Positions 34,441 through 46,680 of a stretch of 64,000 nt of DNA are shown here, piece after piece. The notes below the pieces were generated by a model. It was not told where the DNA came from. It made no database searches and saw only the letters and a program-made list of their open reading frames with translations. The stretch's first letter is position 1, and the number at the start of each line of letters is the position of its first letter. The DNA is from Cryptomeria japonica (Eukaryota; Streptophyta; Pinopsida; Cupressales; Cupressaceae), in assembly GCF_030272615.1 (NCBI RefSeq), contig NC_081412.1:692918083-692982082 (forward strand), given 5' to 3'. Made by a program: the position numbers and the translations under genes.

Positions 34441-36082
34441 AGGCCAGCTATTCCATGGAGAAAAATTTGGAATAAAGTGCAAATAATAAATATTACTTTT
34501 TGGATGGGACACAACTTGCTAAAGTGCATGTTGAAAATGTGAACAAAATGCTGAAAAACACCTCCCCACTAAAAGAATCATATTCCACACCAAACTCCAC
34601 TTCCTAAAACATTTGGTTTTATATTTGACAATTTGCTGTACATTTTCTTTTTCTTGTGTGGTGGGATATTGCCATGAGGATTAGAATTTTCAGTCCTTAT
34701 AATCATAAAATTCTAGTTGTTTGTTCCAAACCGTCTTTCACATTGTCCCATTTGTACTTACGGTCTTCTTAGTGGAGTTTAATCAATAAATCATGTCTTT
34801 CAATTTGTGCCTCGATAATATCCATATTTTTTCGATCTCTAATTGATGCAAACGACCTTTTCTTAGGGGGCTGACTGCCAACTAAATCCACAGGATTAGG
34901 AGTTTTTTTTTTTTTAAGGGCTACTGTTATGTGTTGTTTCCATAGGAGATAGATTAGGAGTTAACTTTGGAACTGATTTTGTTATGTTTGAATTGCTGGT
35001 CTTTAGCATGTTTCGTAGGAATCAGCTTAAGGAGGTAGTCTTAGAATTGGTTGTTGAATTAAGAGAATAGAAGGAATTGTAGGATTTATTTTGACAAAAT
35101 AATGAATACAGAAAGGAAAAATGTCTCCTAAGAACCAATTTAGGAGTTGAGGGAGGTAGTCTTAGAATTGGTTGTTGAATTAAGAGGAATAGCAGGAATT
35201 GTAGGATTTACTTTGACTAAATAATGAATACAAAAAAGAAAAATGTTTCCTAGGAATCAATTTAGGAGTTGATGGAGGTAGTCTTAGAATTGGTTGTTGA
35301 ATTAAGAGGAATAGCAGGAATTGTAGGATTTACTTTGACAAAATAATGAATATAGAAAGGAGGTTTCCAGGTGTATGCAGCCCAATTTTTTTTTTCAGTT
35401 CTTTGTTCTGGATTTCCTTTGTATTTACTAATTTTGTAGGACTTGAGAATCATTTGCATCACTAATCACTAAAACTTATACATATCACTATAAATTAATG
35501 TATATTGAAGTGAGTTAGATTATGGGGGTCGAATATTTGAATAATTGAATATTAATTAGGAATTAAAGTGTGAGAGTGATAATTAAGAATGATGATAAAT
35601 AAATAAGATTTAGGAGTTCGATTGATGTTAGACTTGAAAATAGTATCTCTCTATTATCGATTGCCTAGAGTTATGTGTGTAAGTAGTTTTTCTTCTAGAA
35701 GGTATGTTTGAGGATGTGGAACAAATTTGTGGTCATAAATTTGTACCTATGCTTCAAATTCATTGTAGCAATCAATGGTGTTCTATTTTGCAATCTCACC
35801 TACAATATGACCCTCTACTTTATTTGAATGTTTGTGGAATAGTAGTAATAAAAACACTTTAAGGGATTGCCATTATGTCATAATGAGCTTTCACCTAGAT
35901 CAATCCTCAAAAGTCAAACAATATCAAAAAGAGAAGGCAAGAACATAAATACATAATTTTATTACTCTTTTTTTATTGCATCAAATCAAAGTGCAACAAT
36001 TACTCCAATTATTTCTAGAATGAATGAATCAAAGTGATGGTCGCTTGATCTTTCAAGTTATTAGAATGAATGCATTGAATAT
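34441..36082. other. 5' flank of the NPF gene up to element G
   Basis: No gene identified. The main structure is the tandem repeat listed separately at 35010-35375. The last bases before 36083 are ordinary AT-rich DNA into which element G inserted. Confidence 0.5.
35010..35375. repeat. Three-copy ~121-bp tandem repeat
   Basis: The block GGAGGTAGTCTTAGAATTGG, then TTGTTGAATTAAGAG and further matching sequence, starts at 35031, 35152 and 35274 (periods 121 and 122). Copies differ by a few percent. Non-coding, about 0.8-1.2 kb upstream of the NPF start. Confidence 0.88.
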
Positions 36083-36087
36083 CTTTG
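36083..36087. repeat. Target site duplication of element G, left copy
   Basis: CTTTG, repeated exactly at 53757-53761. It fixes both borders of the 17.7-kb element. Confidence 0.9.
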
Positions 36088-37583
36088 TGTAGACGTCTAA
36101 AAATGGTCAATGCTTGCAGAATCATACTTTAACATTTGTGCATTGCCTTATTTTAGGGTTTTTGCATCGCATTAACATTTCTCCTATGATTCGCACTTGG
36201 TCTTTATCATTTGCGAGCATCGAGTCCTTCTTCTGCATTCTTCATTTATCTCGCTTTTGAATTTGGTCTTGTCGATAACAATATTAGTCATGATTTTGGT
36301 CAATCTTATCCTATCGCATCTATGTGCATATTCATTTGTCATCATTTTGGACATCGTCAATCCTAATTAGGGTTTTGTCCTCTTATCAATCTTGTCATCA
36401 TGTGATCGATAATTGTCAACGATTCTTGTCTTTTGATCAATTTATCATCAATCTTGTCGTCTTGTGATCTATTTTGTCATTGATCTTTGTACTTGTCAAT
36501 TTTGTCATTTTTGCGATCAATTTGTCATCAATCGTCGTCTTTCTCAATTGTGTCAATTTGGATCAATTAGTCATTGTTCCTCATCAATTGGCGCATTTAT
36601 TAATCAAATCATTTATCAAGTCAGAATCATGATCAAATCGAATCGATATCGATTATCCTTTGTCAAGACCTAATTGTCATCCTTGCATTTCTAATTCATC
36701 TTTTAGGGTTTCATGATTTTATTCATTTAACCATGTTTGTCATTTCTCCCTCTAGGTTAAATAATTTATTTATTTATCCCAGGTCTTCGTGTCACAATTA
36801 AATGTTTAATTTAATTGGCTAACTAATTATTCTTCTTTTTGTAAATTAATTAATAAATGACAAATTATTAATTGATTTACCTTATTTCTCCTAATTCCTA
36901 ATTTCCTCATTTTCTAATTTCCTAATTCCTATTTTCAAATTTTTCTAATTTTCCTAATTTCTAATTCAATTTCCTCCTATTTTTCTCCTAATTTCATGGG
37001 AATGACATTTCAATTTGTCATAATTTGTCATAATTTGCCATAATTGACAATCAATCAATTTTTGACATAGAAATTTGTCATAATTTTGTCATAAATTATC
37101 AATCAATCAATTTTGCATAGAAAGTGCAAGTTTGTCATAAATTTGTCATAATTGACATTCTTGATTTGCAATTTCCATTTGAATATCTTCATGCTAATTT
37201 GATCATCTCTCCAATTTGTCTATAAATTGGATGATTTTCTTCAATCCCAACTAATCACATTATCGAACGAATCACTTTGTTGAATCAATCACGCTTCGAG
37301 TATTCTTGAGCAATCATCTTGTCTACTTGCTTTCATATCATGATCATGCACTAGTAGGTGAGATCCACAACAAAGCTATTTGAAGGAGAAAGAAGGACAA
37401 TGGAGACACATGAAGGAGACATTCAAATCTGCACTTGGTTTGCTTAATTTTCAAATCTTGAATGTTTTGTTTTCATGTCTTTATTGAGTGTGTTAGGATT
37501 GATCATTGCATTTGAGCTTTTGTGATTGAGCTAGATTACTAATATTGATATTTGCTTTGATGATTTCTGATTTCCTAGCTACA
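36088..37583 (+). repeat. 5' LTR of element G
   Basis: 1496 bp, TGTAGACGTC to TAGCTACA, with TATA box TATAAATT at 37221-37228. It is rich in TTGTCAT and AATCAATC motifs. Short open frames inside it (36464-36673, mirrored at 52647-52856) are LTR sequence. Confidence 0.95.
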
Positions 37584-37607
37584 TTAATTGGTGAACCCGA
37601 TGTGAAC
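37584..37607 (+). other. Primer binding site candidate of element G
   Basis: TTGGTGAACCCGATGTGAAC lies five bases inside the LTR. The TTGGTG start resembles the site in element B. It may be altered by mutation, and I do not assign the tRNA. Confidence 0.55.
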
Positions 37608-37689
37608 TAACCACTTAACCATGCTTTTGAGTGCTTTTGAGTTGATTTGCAAGTTAAAAACCCAAGAAACAGGGTAATGCAGGGTTTTC

Positions 37690-37815
37690 TGAGAACTTAT
37701 GCGCCTGTGTCAAGCATTCTGGGCCTGTGTTATGCATTCTGCCCTTGTGTCAAGGACAATCTACACCTGTGTCAAGCATTCTGCACCTGTGTCAAGACTT
37801 CTGCGCCTGTGTAGG
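37690..37815 (+). repeat. 21-bp minisatellite after the PBS of element G
   Basis: Six imperfect units of about 21 bp resembling GCGCCTGTGTCAAGCATTCTG. The unit also occurs, in direct and inverted orientation, at 51620-51740 near the other end of the element. Confidence 0.85.
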
Positions 37816-39663
37816 GACAGAAACAGAGGTAAAAGGCAGTGTGTTTTTACATGCAAATTGTTCTGTTTTGCATGTTGTTTTTGCTTTTTGGTTTTTTGGT
37901 ATTGATTTTCTGTGCAGAACCTTGGCATATGCATGGAAAAGACAACAAATGAAACTACTAACACGTTTTTGTGCAGGTTCGATAGTCAAAGACTAAACAT
38001 ATCAAACTTCTGACTTGGGTTTTTGCAGGTTGCCTTGGACTACAACTAAACTTTGTGTTTGCAATTAAAGTTTAGGCACCTAGTATGATTTCTAAATAGG
38101 ATGGAATGAATATATGTTTGCTTTGATTGTTGAGTTTGACATTAGAGTAGGAGAGTATGCTCTCATCCTTCTTAGGGTGATCAGAAATCCAGATCTTCAA
38201 TACCATGCTCATGTTTTTGATTGTGTGTCACCTTTAGAGGGCCTGCCTTCCCGACCATTTTATTTTGCAAGCGAGTGATAATCGTGAGAAGGGAATGACC
38301 CAAAGTGAGTACGGCTAGAATACCTTGGCATTCTAACTCACTATAAACAAATACCTGATGGGCGAAAGCTTTGAAGGAAGGGTTACGTGGGAATTGCAGT
38401 TACTTGGGAAGTGATGACCCTTGAACTCTTTCTCATATCAACATCTAAGTAGGACCTCACGGTCTAAACCCTGCTTGCGTGACTACATTTTTTTGGTATC
38501 TTGATGGGCTTAATGTCTCAATCATGCTTGCATGACATCAAGGAGTAATGCTTAATAGAAATCCTTACTAAACACCTTGTATTTAGAGGCCAAAAATCCT
38601 TCTAGTTGCTTGAGAAGGACAAGTTTGGATACTTGGAAGAGATACTAAGTTCGCCATGGGGAGATTTCCATGGAGACTGATGCTTGGCTGCCTTGAGAAG
38701 TGAGTGTCGTGGAGGGGAGCCCGTGGGGTCAAGCATCTATGTATTCTCCTTGAATCTCATAATGAGTCTACCTCTCAAGTACCTAATGTCCTTGCCTACC
38801 ATAAGAAATGTGTTAATGAGCATGATTGTCTTGAGTCTAAGTTGAAATATCTTGTCTTCTTTGTTTGTCAAAAGTTGAATTGCATCTCATTTCAGAAACA
38901 AGGCAAATTGATTCAAAACAAGGTTAAACATAAGAACATTTCATCCAACAAAGTTCAAAACATCTTCAAACATGGTTGTCAAACATTTTTCAAAATCTTG
39001 TCTCAACATTCATGTCACTTAGATTTAGGTTCATCCTAGGTGTCCATTTTGCAAAGTCATTGTCAACTACCAAGGTTAAGTTTCACCTAGGTCATACTCC
39101 TTTTGCATATCAATAAAAGTCATCCATTTACATGTGTCCTCTTGCATTAGAGTAATACCATTGTCATACATTTGCATTTGCATACCCTAGGTCTCTTCAT
39201 CAAGCTTAGATCATTATCATATCATATTAGTGTCATTTGCATAGTAATTGTCCCTTTGCATATAGTGTCAAAACTAGGTTTTGTCATACTTGAGTAATCC
39301 AAATCTTTGATAAACCCTAAGTCATTGTTAGGAAGTCTAGACCTTATCAAACCTTTTCTCTTTATGTCATTATTGTCATTTGGTCAAACCTAGCTTAGTA
39401 TCCAAGCATATAGGGGAGACATTGTCATTTGTCCTTTTGTCACTTGATCCTTTTGTCCTTTGAGGTCTAGACATCATTTCAATTTCCTAAGGGTCTCTTT
39501 TAGATTTGCATTCCAAAAAGTTTGTCAAAATCTTGAAAAATAACCGAAAACATAGGTTGCATTCTTGCCATAGATTGCATTCTCATTTATTTAGTTTGCA
39601 TTTAGTTGCATATCATATATTGTCCTTGAAAATTTTCAAAAATATTGCATTTGCATAAGTGAC
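37816..39663 (+). promoter_or_regulatory. Leader of element G, with block conserved in element B
   Basis: About 1.8 kb of untranslated leader before gag. The part 38220-38760 matches the reverse strand of 11770-12250 in several ordered blocks. The open frame at 38704-39039 has no counterpart in B and no known domain, so I do not call it a gene. The 39050-39650 part is rich in TTGTCATTTGCAT motifs. Confidence 0.65.
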
Positions 39664-41283
39664 ATGCCTGTTGAAACAAGACCAAAATCTAAAGAGATGG
39701 GTGAACCAACGTATCAACCCATTGACAACATATCAAATTCACAATTTCAAACTAGTCAAATAGTACAAATTGAAGGTTTATCAAACACATCACTACCACC
39801 ATATGGAATGGTTCAACTCGAACCACCTCCATTATATGAACCAGTGTTTGTACCTATGAAACCAGGACATGGGAGTGTTCCACCAACTCCAAGAGGAAAT
39901 GCACCTTGCGATTGGAATCAACCAAACCTGCAACATGAAATTCAAACATTACATGAGGAACAAACCCTTTCACAAGGATTTGGTTCAGATCAAGGCATTC
40001 AACAAGAAACGAATCCAAATGTCCAACCAGATTCTTCATCAGATTCCAATGCTTCTGATGATGTTGACATGTTCCTTCAAGATCCAAAGTTGACAAAAAA
40101 GATGGTTAAATTCTTGAACAAGGTCTTTAAGATGTTCCCACAAAAATATCTTAACATGATGAGTAATGTGACCTCCTCAAGTGAGCAAGTCAATGTGCAA
40201 AAACAACAAGGCGGTGAGCTATTAAGTTTCTCTCTGCATCCAAATGAAGAAAATATGCAACAAGAAGCTCAACCTACCTTGATGAGTAAACGTGCTTCAA
40301 AGGCATTAACAGTGACTATTCCTCAAAAGTCACCATTCGAGACAATAAATAATCCATTATTCAACACAACACCTGTAACACAAGATCAAATGAAGACCAC
40401 GCAAATATTGACAACTATCCCTCAACAAGAAGTGGTTCCTTACATGCATAAAATTGGATCAAAATCTAAGATGCAAGAAAGCTTCACGATTGGAATGCCT
40501 GATATCACCAATGTCCAAAACAATTCCATGATGCAACAAAGTTCTTATGTCCCGTTAAGCTCAATATATTTGCCAAACACTATTGCGACAGATCCTTCGA
40601 TAATGGCGACACAAAGAGCTACGGATAGTGGTTTGCACCAACAACAATTGTTGCAACAATTGAGTAATACACAAAAGGTACAATCGAATGTGCAAACAAG
40701 CAATGCACAACAACAACAATATTGCATTCGACAACAAATTGCAGCGCCTTCTACCCCATTACAAGTTAATGCAAACTTGCAACCATCACAGTGGATTGGA
40801 CAAACAACACAACAAGTTAATGCAAGTGCCATACCCCATCTTAAGGAGAAGCAACGAAAACCACCCAAACAAATTTTTTTGCAAATGATGGGATTTACAC
40901 CATGACAACAATTGGCACAAAGTCAACAAATTCTGATTCGTCAGCATCAACAACAACATGTGCCTCAATATGTGCCAAGACAAACAAGCTATCATACTTC
41001 ACAACCGCAATTGGCGCCTGTGCAATATCAACAACACCCTCAATTGCAATATCAACCTAGGCTACAAGAAGCACAACAACAAGGTCAATATCAAGGCATG
41101 GCACAACCACAACAACAAGGGATGTACCAAGAACATTATATGCCGGAGACACCAAAAACGACCATTTTAGAGAATCAACAACTGATCGAAAACATGATGT
41201 ATCGACAAAGAGTACCCATCGGGATTAATGATGGACCTCCAAAATCTGATACAATTGCGCAATAGCTTGAGAAGTTGCAATGA
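39664..41283 (+). pseudogene. Element G gag, Gln-rich N-terminal region
   Basis: ATG 39664 opens a 413-codon frame (MPVETRPKSKEMGE...) rich in Gln, Asn, Ser and Thr with poly-Gln-like stretches (QQLLQQLSN). The same frame continues after stops TGA 40903-40905, TAG 41263-41265 and TGA 41281-41283; CGA or CAG codons would read through. Long Gln-rich extensions before the capsid region occur in some Tat gag proteins, but the function is not known to me. Confidence 0.8.
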
Positions 41284-42105
41284 CAAGTTGACGCATTAGA
41301 AACTAAAGGAACAAAGAAGTTGTATACAGATCAGGATTTATGTCCTAATCCATTTGATAAGAGCTTATACATGCCTCCATTCTCTAAACATTTTGAGGCA
41401 CCTAATTTTGAGAAATATAAAGGGAATGGCAATCCAAAAGATCACATTCGAGCATTTTTCTCGGCATGTACTGAAGTGAGTTATGAGGAAACATATTTAA
41501 TGCGCTTATTTGCACAAAGTCTCACTGGACAAGCCATGGATTGGTATTCGCATCTGCCAGGAAATATAAAGACTTCGTCTGAATTGGCTCAAAAGTTTAT
41601 ATCTCACTTCGCATTCAACATCGACAGTGACGTGACCATGTCAGATTTATGCAACACCAAGAAAAAGAAAGGCAAGCCGTTAGTGACTTTCTTGCAATGA
41701 TGGCGAAGCTTGTATAGTCATTCTTCCCTAGATATACTTGAAGAACAACAAGTGAATCTGTTTATCCAAAATTTGGTCCCAGAAATGATGTATGAACTAA
41801 AATTGAAAAGTCCTAGTACTATAGAGAAACTCATTAAGAAAGGGATGAACATTGAAACTGCTCTTGTAGCCAAGGGAATCATTAAGCTTAACAAAGACAG
41901 TGGCAACACGACCAATTCAGGGGACAGAAATAGATTTTGGTATAAGAACAAGAATGTCACTAATGATGGAGTTGTTGATGCAAGAGCAGTGAATGCAAAT
42001 CAACCCCCGTTCACAATCAAGAAATTAAGTGTGCCTAATATGTCAACTATGGAACAAAATCAAACACCAGTGAGCAATGTTACTCAACAGCCGCAATACC
42101 AATAG
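41284..42105 (+). pseudogene. Element G gag, capsid (Retrotrans_gag) domain
   Basis: The frame carries the retrotransposon gag fold: MPPFSKHFEAPNFEKYKGNG, AQSLTGQAMDWYSHLP and FAFNIDSDVTMSDLC, followed by LFIQNLVPEMMYELKLKSP. TGA at 41698-41700 and TAG at 42103-42105 interrupt it; both are one C-to-T step from Arg or Gln. Gag forms the particle in which the RNA is reverse transcribed. Confidence 0.9.
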
Positions 42106-42780
42106 CATGCTCAACAATACACTCAACAATATAATCAACAACAAGGCCAGCAACAAAGCCAGCAGTGCAAACCTTTCCGATCAAGGGATGGGCCTCCTCG
42201 ATAATTTACGCCATTGGGAGAGCCTATTGAGTTAGTAATGAAACAATTAATACAAGCAAAATTTATTAAGCTACCAGATATCAAGGCAGAACCAGTGGTA
42301 AAACCACACTAGTGGAATGATAATGCATACTGTGAGTATCATCGGTCAAAAGGACATAAAACCACGTCATGTTTTCAATTGAAACATATGATTCAAGACT
42401 TGTTAGAGCAAGGAGTAATTGAGATAGATCCGCCCAATGTGACCTCTAACACTGATCATACCATTTTCAAAACTCCTTTGCTTGATCATGACAAGGGTAA
42501 AGCGTCTTCTTCAAACTCTACCCAAACAACAAATTATGCAAATATTGATTATAACAATGTCATCATTTGTTTTCGAGCATCAAATGAGTATGTTTCCACC
42601 ATAAGAATAAAGGAACAAGATCCTTCTTGCACGGTCACCACTCGTCGATCCAAAAGAGTCCTGAAAGGAGCTCCTGCAGCTCCCCCCAAACCAACTCCTG
42701 CAAGTCAGTATAATCTCTTGGATCATCTAGGAAAGACACCTGCACAAATATCAATCCTTGAGTTGTTGAAAATGTCCCAT
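42106..42780 (+). pseudogene. Element G gag C-terminus and linker with Cys/His cluster
   Basis: Gln-rich sequence, then WNDNAYCEYHRSKGHKTTSC, a Cys/His pattern usual at this position in Tat elements, then QLKHMIQDLLEQGVIEID. Stops: TAA 42202-42204 (CAA in the parent likely) and TAG 42310-42312. A frameshift lies at about 42775, where the reading moves from frame 1 to frame 2. Confidence 0.8.
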
Positions 42781-43645
42781 GCATCGTGCAGTTCTAGATA
42801 AAGCTTTAATTGAGTCCACTGTCCCGACAGACATTGATGTTGACCAGTTTCAAGCCCGAATTGGACATCTAGCTGTTTCCCAAAATGTCACATTTTCTGA
42901 TAATGATATCTCACCTGACAAGCTCCCTCATAATGATCCTTTACACCTTGAAGTCTTTGTCCATAATTGCAAAATCTGATGAGTCTTGATAGATGGTGGA
43001 GCGGGTCTTAATATTTGTACCTTGAGAGTGGTCATTGGCCTTGGTTATACAGAAAATGACATTGATGCTTTCAGAAGAATAACAATCAAAGCATATGATG
43101 ATGCTGAGCGCCCATCTAAAGGGATAATTACATTGCCTATCAGAGTCGGTCCAGTGATAGAAAACACTTTCTTGCAGGTCTTAGACCTTAATCTCCCTTA
43201 CAATATGATTCTTGGCCATCCATGGATCCATGCAATGAAAGCAGTTCCATCCACCTATCATCAATGTTTAAAATATCCTCACAATGGAACTAAGATAACA
43301 ATTCTAGGAGATCCTAATCCATTTCAATTCTGTGTTGCCCTAAAGGATTCCCCTCAGCAGCAAGTCTCAGTCAATAGAGAGGCCAAATCACATAGTTATG
43401 TGGATCCTAATGAATTGTTAGATGTTGTCAAAGGAAAATTGAAGATACAGGACCAAGGATGTGGAGAGTATTCAATGGATCAAACATTCCTCATCGGGAA
43501 TTTACCAATATCTCCAAAATCATATGGCAAACCACATTTGTTGCAAAAGGAACCTAAGGTAGTTATTCAATATCAGCCTCCCACTACATTTACAAGATGG
43601 GGTGAACTTGACAAAGAAACTTTAGATGATGATGTCATAGATTAG
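42779..43645 (+). pseudogene. Element G aspartic protease
   Basis: Retropepsin-like protease with active-site segment VLIDGGAGLNICTL (about 42985-43025) and the downstream partner region LNLPYNMILGHPWIHAMKA, IPSTYHQCLKYP-like. It would cut the Gag-Pol precursor. TGA 42977-42979 lies eight residues before the active-site Asp in an otherwise conserved stretch, and TAG 43643-43645 ends the frame just before the next frameshift. Confidence 0.88.
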
Positions 43646-43960
43646 CTTTATAAAGATCCAACCACCTGTCAGGTTACCAGTGGAATGGTACGGCAAAGGA
43701 TTTACTATGCTGCAAAAGAAAGGATATGACAGCTGCAGTGGCTTAGGCCTGAACAACAATGGAAGGGTTGAACCTGTTATACCCAAGATGCAACCTCCAA
43801 CTTTAGGGTTAGGTTTTGTACCGTTGCGAATTGGACCCTCATCTTCCAAAGTGACCACGTGTGGAAAAGGGTGTGACTCTGATGATGGAATAACACCTGA
43901 GGATACCCGACCCAAAACTAATTCCAATGAATGGGAGTGGAGTTCTTTTTTCTTCTAGCT
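43646..43960 (+). pseudogene. Element G G-patch domain
   Basis: In another frame the sequence reads WYGKGFTMLQKKGYDSCSGL, then GLNNNGRVEPV, the glycine-spaced G-patch pattern of an RNA-binding motif placed between protease and RT. Frameshifts on both sides (about 43646 and, at a T-run, about 43950) detach it from its neighbours. Confidence 0.75.
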
Positions 43961-44781
43961 CCTATGCCCTTGACAATATTTTCCTTGACCCTGATAATTT
44001 GCCTATGGAAGACAAACATGAAATAACTCCTCTTCCTACAACATGTCCTAATGCTTGGAGAGAGTCATTCTGGGACCCAAGCTCCGAATCAGATACAAGT
44101 AGTTCAGATAGTGATACCACAGATGTTTACATCTTTACCATATCAGCCCTCTCTCTCCTTAAAACCGATGATGACATGCCCCTCATCTATCACCAGCTTA
44201 TCCAACATGACCAACAAGAACCACTCACATTGGACTGTTTTCAAAATGATGAAGCAATTGCAGAATTCCTTGGACTACGGGAAGGCATACCACAAGCTGA
44301 TCATAAGGTAGGATTTTCTATTGACCTAGATTCCACAACATATTTTGGGGAGTCAACTCCATCTTCCAGTCATCAAAATGAAAAAAGAAAAGAAAAAGTA
44401 AAAAATCAAAAGAATAGATCGTTGAGTGAAAACCGTAAGGCACTCTCTGATCATGCAAAAGTAAAAATAAAAGACGCACCTGTGGGTGAAAACCTCTCTG
44501 AGGTGCCCAAAGGTGGAAGAGTGGACATACCCCTATCAAGTCAGGATAAATCAACATTGCTTGTGGAAATGACCAAGGAAATCAATTTGGGTACACCTGA
44601 CAACCCTAAGGTCATTCATTTTGTTGCTTCTCTATCAAAACAGGAAAAGATAGATTTTGTCAATTTCTTTCTTGAGAAGAAGATCAACTTTGCATGGTCC
44701 TATGCAGATATGCCTAGCCTCGATCCAGAATTAGTCCTTCATCATTTGCCATTAAAAGCAGATGCCAAGCCTGTCAAATAG
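43961..44781 (+). pseudogene. Element G protease-RT linker and RT entry
   Basis: An acidic Ser-rich linker (SESDTSSSDSDTTD), then NFFLEKKINFAWSYADMPSL-like sequence and LVLHHLPLKADAKPVK, the conserved lead into gypsy RT. TAG 44779-44781 replaces the Gln usually found before KLRKMHP. Confidence 0.85.
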
Positions 44782-44793
44782 AAACTTAGAAAG

Positions 44794-45540
44794 ATGCATC
44801 CCCAGGTGGCTCTTTTGGTCAAGGTAGAACTGAAAAAATTACTGGATGTGGGCTTCATTAGACCCATCAATTATGCAGACTGGATTTCAAATTTAGTACC
44901 AGTTAGCAAAGTAACTAGGGGCATCAGAATCTATACGGATTTCAGGGATCTTAATAAAGTATGCCCTAAAGATGATTTTCCACTGCCAAATATCAACATC
45001 ATAGTTGACATGACTGCTGGATATGAGATGCTCTCATTGATGGATGGTTTCTCTGGCTATAACCAAATTCACATTGCTCTTGAAGACCAACATAAGACTG
45101 CATTCACATGTGCTTGGGGTACCTACTGTTGGAATGTGATGCCCTTCGGCCTTAAAAATGTAGGTGCAACATATCAAAGAGCGATGAAGACAATTTTCCA
45201 TGATTTCATGCATACTTTGATGGAGGACTATGTTGATGACTTATTATGCAAATCTGTCACAAGAGATAGTCATTTAGCCATCTTGGGCCCCATCTTTGAC
45301 CGAATGGAGACTTACAAGCTTAGACTCAATCCAAAGAAGTGTGTCTTTGGTGTCACAGCCGGTAAATTACTAGGGTACATTGTTTCTCATAGAGGCATTG
45401 AAGTCGACCCAGCCAAGGTTAAAGCAATAATGGACATGCCTCCTCCTTCTAATCTCTGTCAACTATGCAGTCTGCAAGGAAAGCTACAGTCAATCTGCCG
45501 CTTCATAGCTCAGTTGGCCGACAAATGTCATCCATTCTAG
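44794..45540 (+). pseudogene. Element G reverse transcriptase
   Basis: Ty3/gypsy RT fingers-palm: VGFIRPINYADWISNLVPV, IYTDFRDLNKVCPKDDFPLP, MDGFSGYNQIHIA, MPFGLKNVGATYQRAM, catalytic YVDD at 45229-45240, LRLNPKKCVFGV and GKLLGYIVSHRGIEVDP. The domain itself is one uninterrupted frame of 248 codons; TAG 45538-45540 follows directly. Confidence 0.95.
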
Positions 45541-45546
45541 CATCTA

Positions 45547-46020
45547 TTGCATAAAGGTGCCACTTTTAAATGGACTGAGCAATGTCAATCAGCCTTTCAA
45601 GCTCTCAAAGACTATTTGCTATCGTCGCCTATTCTAATGCCTCCTATAGAAGGAAAGCCATTCATATTGTATATTTCTACAACTGAAACGGCACTAGGAG
45701 TTCTCTTGGTCCAACAGGATGAGAACGACAAAGAGTGAGCTATTTATTATATCAGCCGGACACTAGTAGGCTATGAGCTGAATTATTCAACTATTGAACG
45801 GGCATGCTTAGCAGTGGTATTTGCAACATAGAAGCTCCGACACTATATGTTAAATCACCAAACATTGTTGGTTGCAAAAATTGATCCTCTAAAATACTTG
45901 CTTAGTAGAGCAGCTTTTACGGGTCGCCTAGCAAAGTGGGTTATGATTCTCAGTGAATTTGATATTCAGTATATGGAGCGAAAGGCGATAAAAGGACAAG
46001 TCATAGTAGATCAACTTGTA
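45547..46020 (+). pseudogene. Element G first (gypsy-type) RNase H
   Basis: ATFKWTEQCQSAFQALKDYL, FILYISTTETALGVLLVQQD and ELNYSTIERACLAVVFAT mark the RNase H that directly follows RT. The first catalytic Asp position reads Thr/Glu, so this copy of the domain looks degenerate, as often in Tat elements. Stops TGA 45736-45738 and TAG 45829-45831. Confidence 0.85.
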
Positions 46021-46074
46021 GAGGCTCCTATTTATGATGATCATCCCATGTTGACCGATTTTCCAGATGAATCA

Positions 46075-46665
46075 GTCTTTGCTCTCACATCTTCTAATGA
46101 ATGGAAGTTATACTTTGATGGATCCCATACCAAGTTTGGGTCCGGAGTCGGCATCTTGTTTGTCACCCCTCAAGGTGATGCTATTCCCAAGTCCTACAGA
46201 ATAACTTTTCATTGTACCAATAACATTGCAGAGTATGAAGCACTGGTCACAGGACTTCGAGTAGCGGTCCACTGGAATATCACACATTTGCAAGTCTATG
46301 GAGATTCTCAATTAGTCATCCGACAAGTGAATGATGACTACGAAACAAAAGATGAAAATCTTATTCCCTATAAGCATATGGTAGATTTCTTCAAGACAAA
46401 ATTCACGGCTATCCATTTCAGTCAAGTTCCAAGAATGCAAAACAAGTCAGCAGATGCGATGGCCACGATTGCTTCCATGTTGAATATGCCCCACAATATG
46501 GGCAAATGTGAATTTTTGGTCGAACAATTGCTTGTCCCTTCTTTTGACATTCTGACAACAGATGTGATGTGCATTCTTATTGGTCCCAACTCCCCGTGGT
46601 ACAATTATGTATATCAATATTTGAAATCCCAAACCTTACCACCTAACCTTTCTGCTAACCAATGC
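46075..46665 (+). pseudogene. Element G second (archaeal-type) RNase H
   Basis: WKLYFDGSHTKFGSGVGILF, NNIAEYEALVTGLRVA, LQVYGDSQLVIRQVND and NKSADAMATIASML give the Asp-Glu-Asp-Asp catalytic set of the additional RNase H that defines the dual-RNase H Tat lineage. All four acidic residues are kept and the domain is uninterrupted. Two TGA codons (46666-46668 and 46678-46680) follow at once. Confidence 0.92.
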
Positions 46666-46680
46666 TGAGCCTTCATCTGA

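Noticed and set aside
36464-36673. 69-codon frame with a near-identical twin at 52647-52856
   Set aside because: LTR sequence of element G present at both ends, with no protein similarity.
37699-37996. Small overlapping plus-strand frames in the minisatellite after the PBS
   Set aside because: The frames arise because the 21-bp unit is a multiple of three; no similarity to any protein and not kept in element B.
38704-39039. 111-codon frame in the leader of element G as a gene before gag
   Set aside because: No recognisable domain. The region's similarity to element B is at the DNA level and does not keep the frame.
42775-43950. Programmed frameshifting in element G pol
   Set aside because: Three shifts in different directions within 1.2 kb, no slippery heptamer seen, and accompanying stops; decay is simpler.
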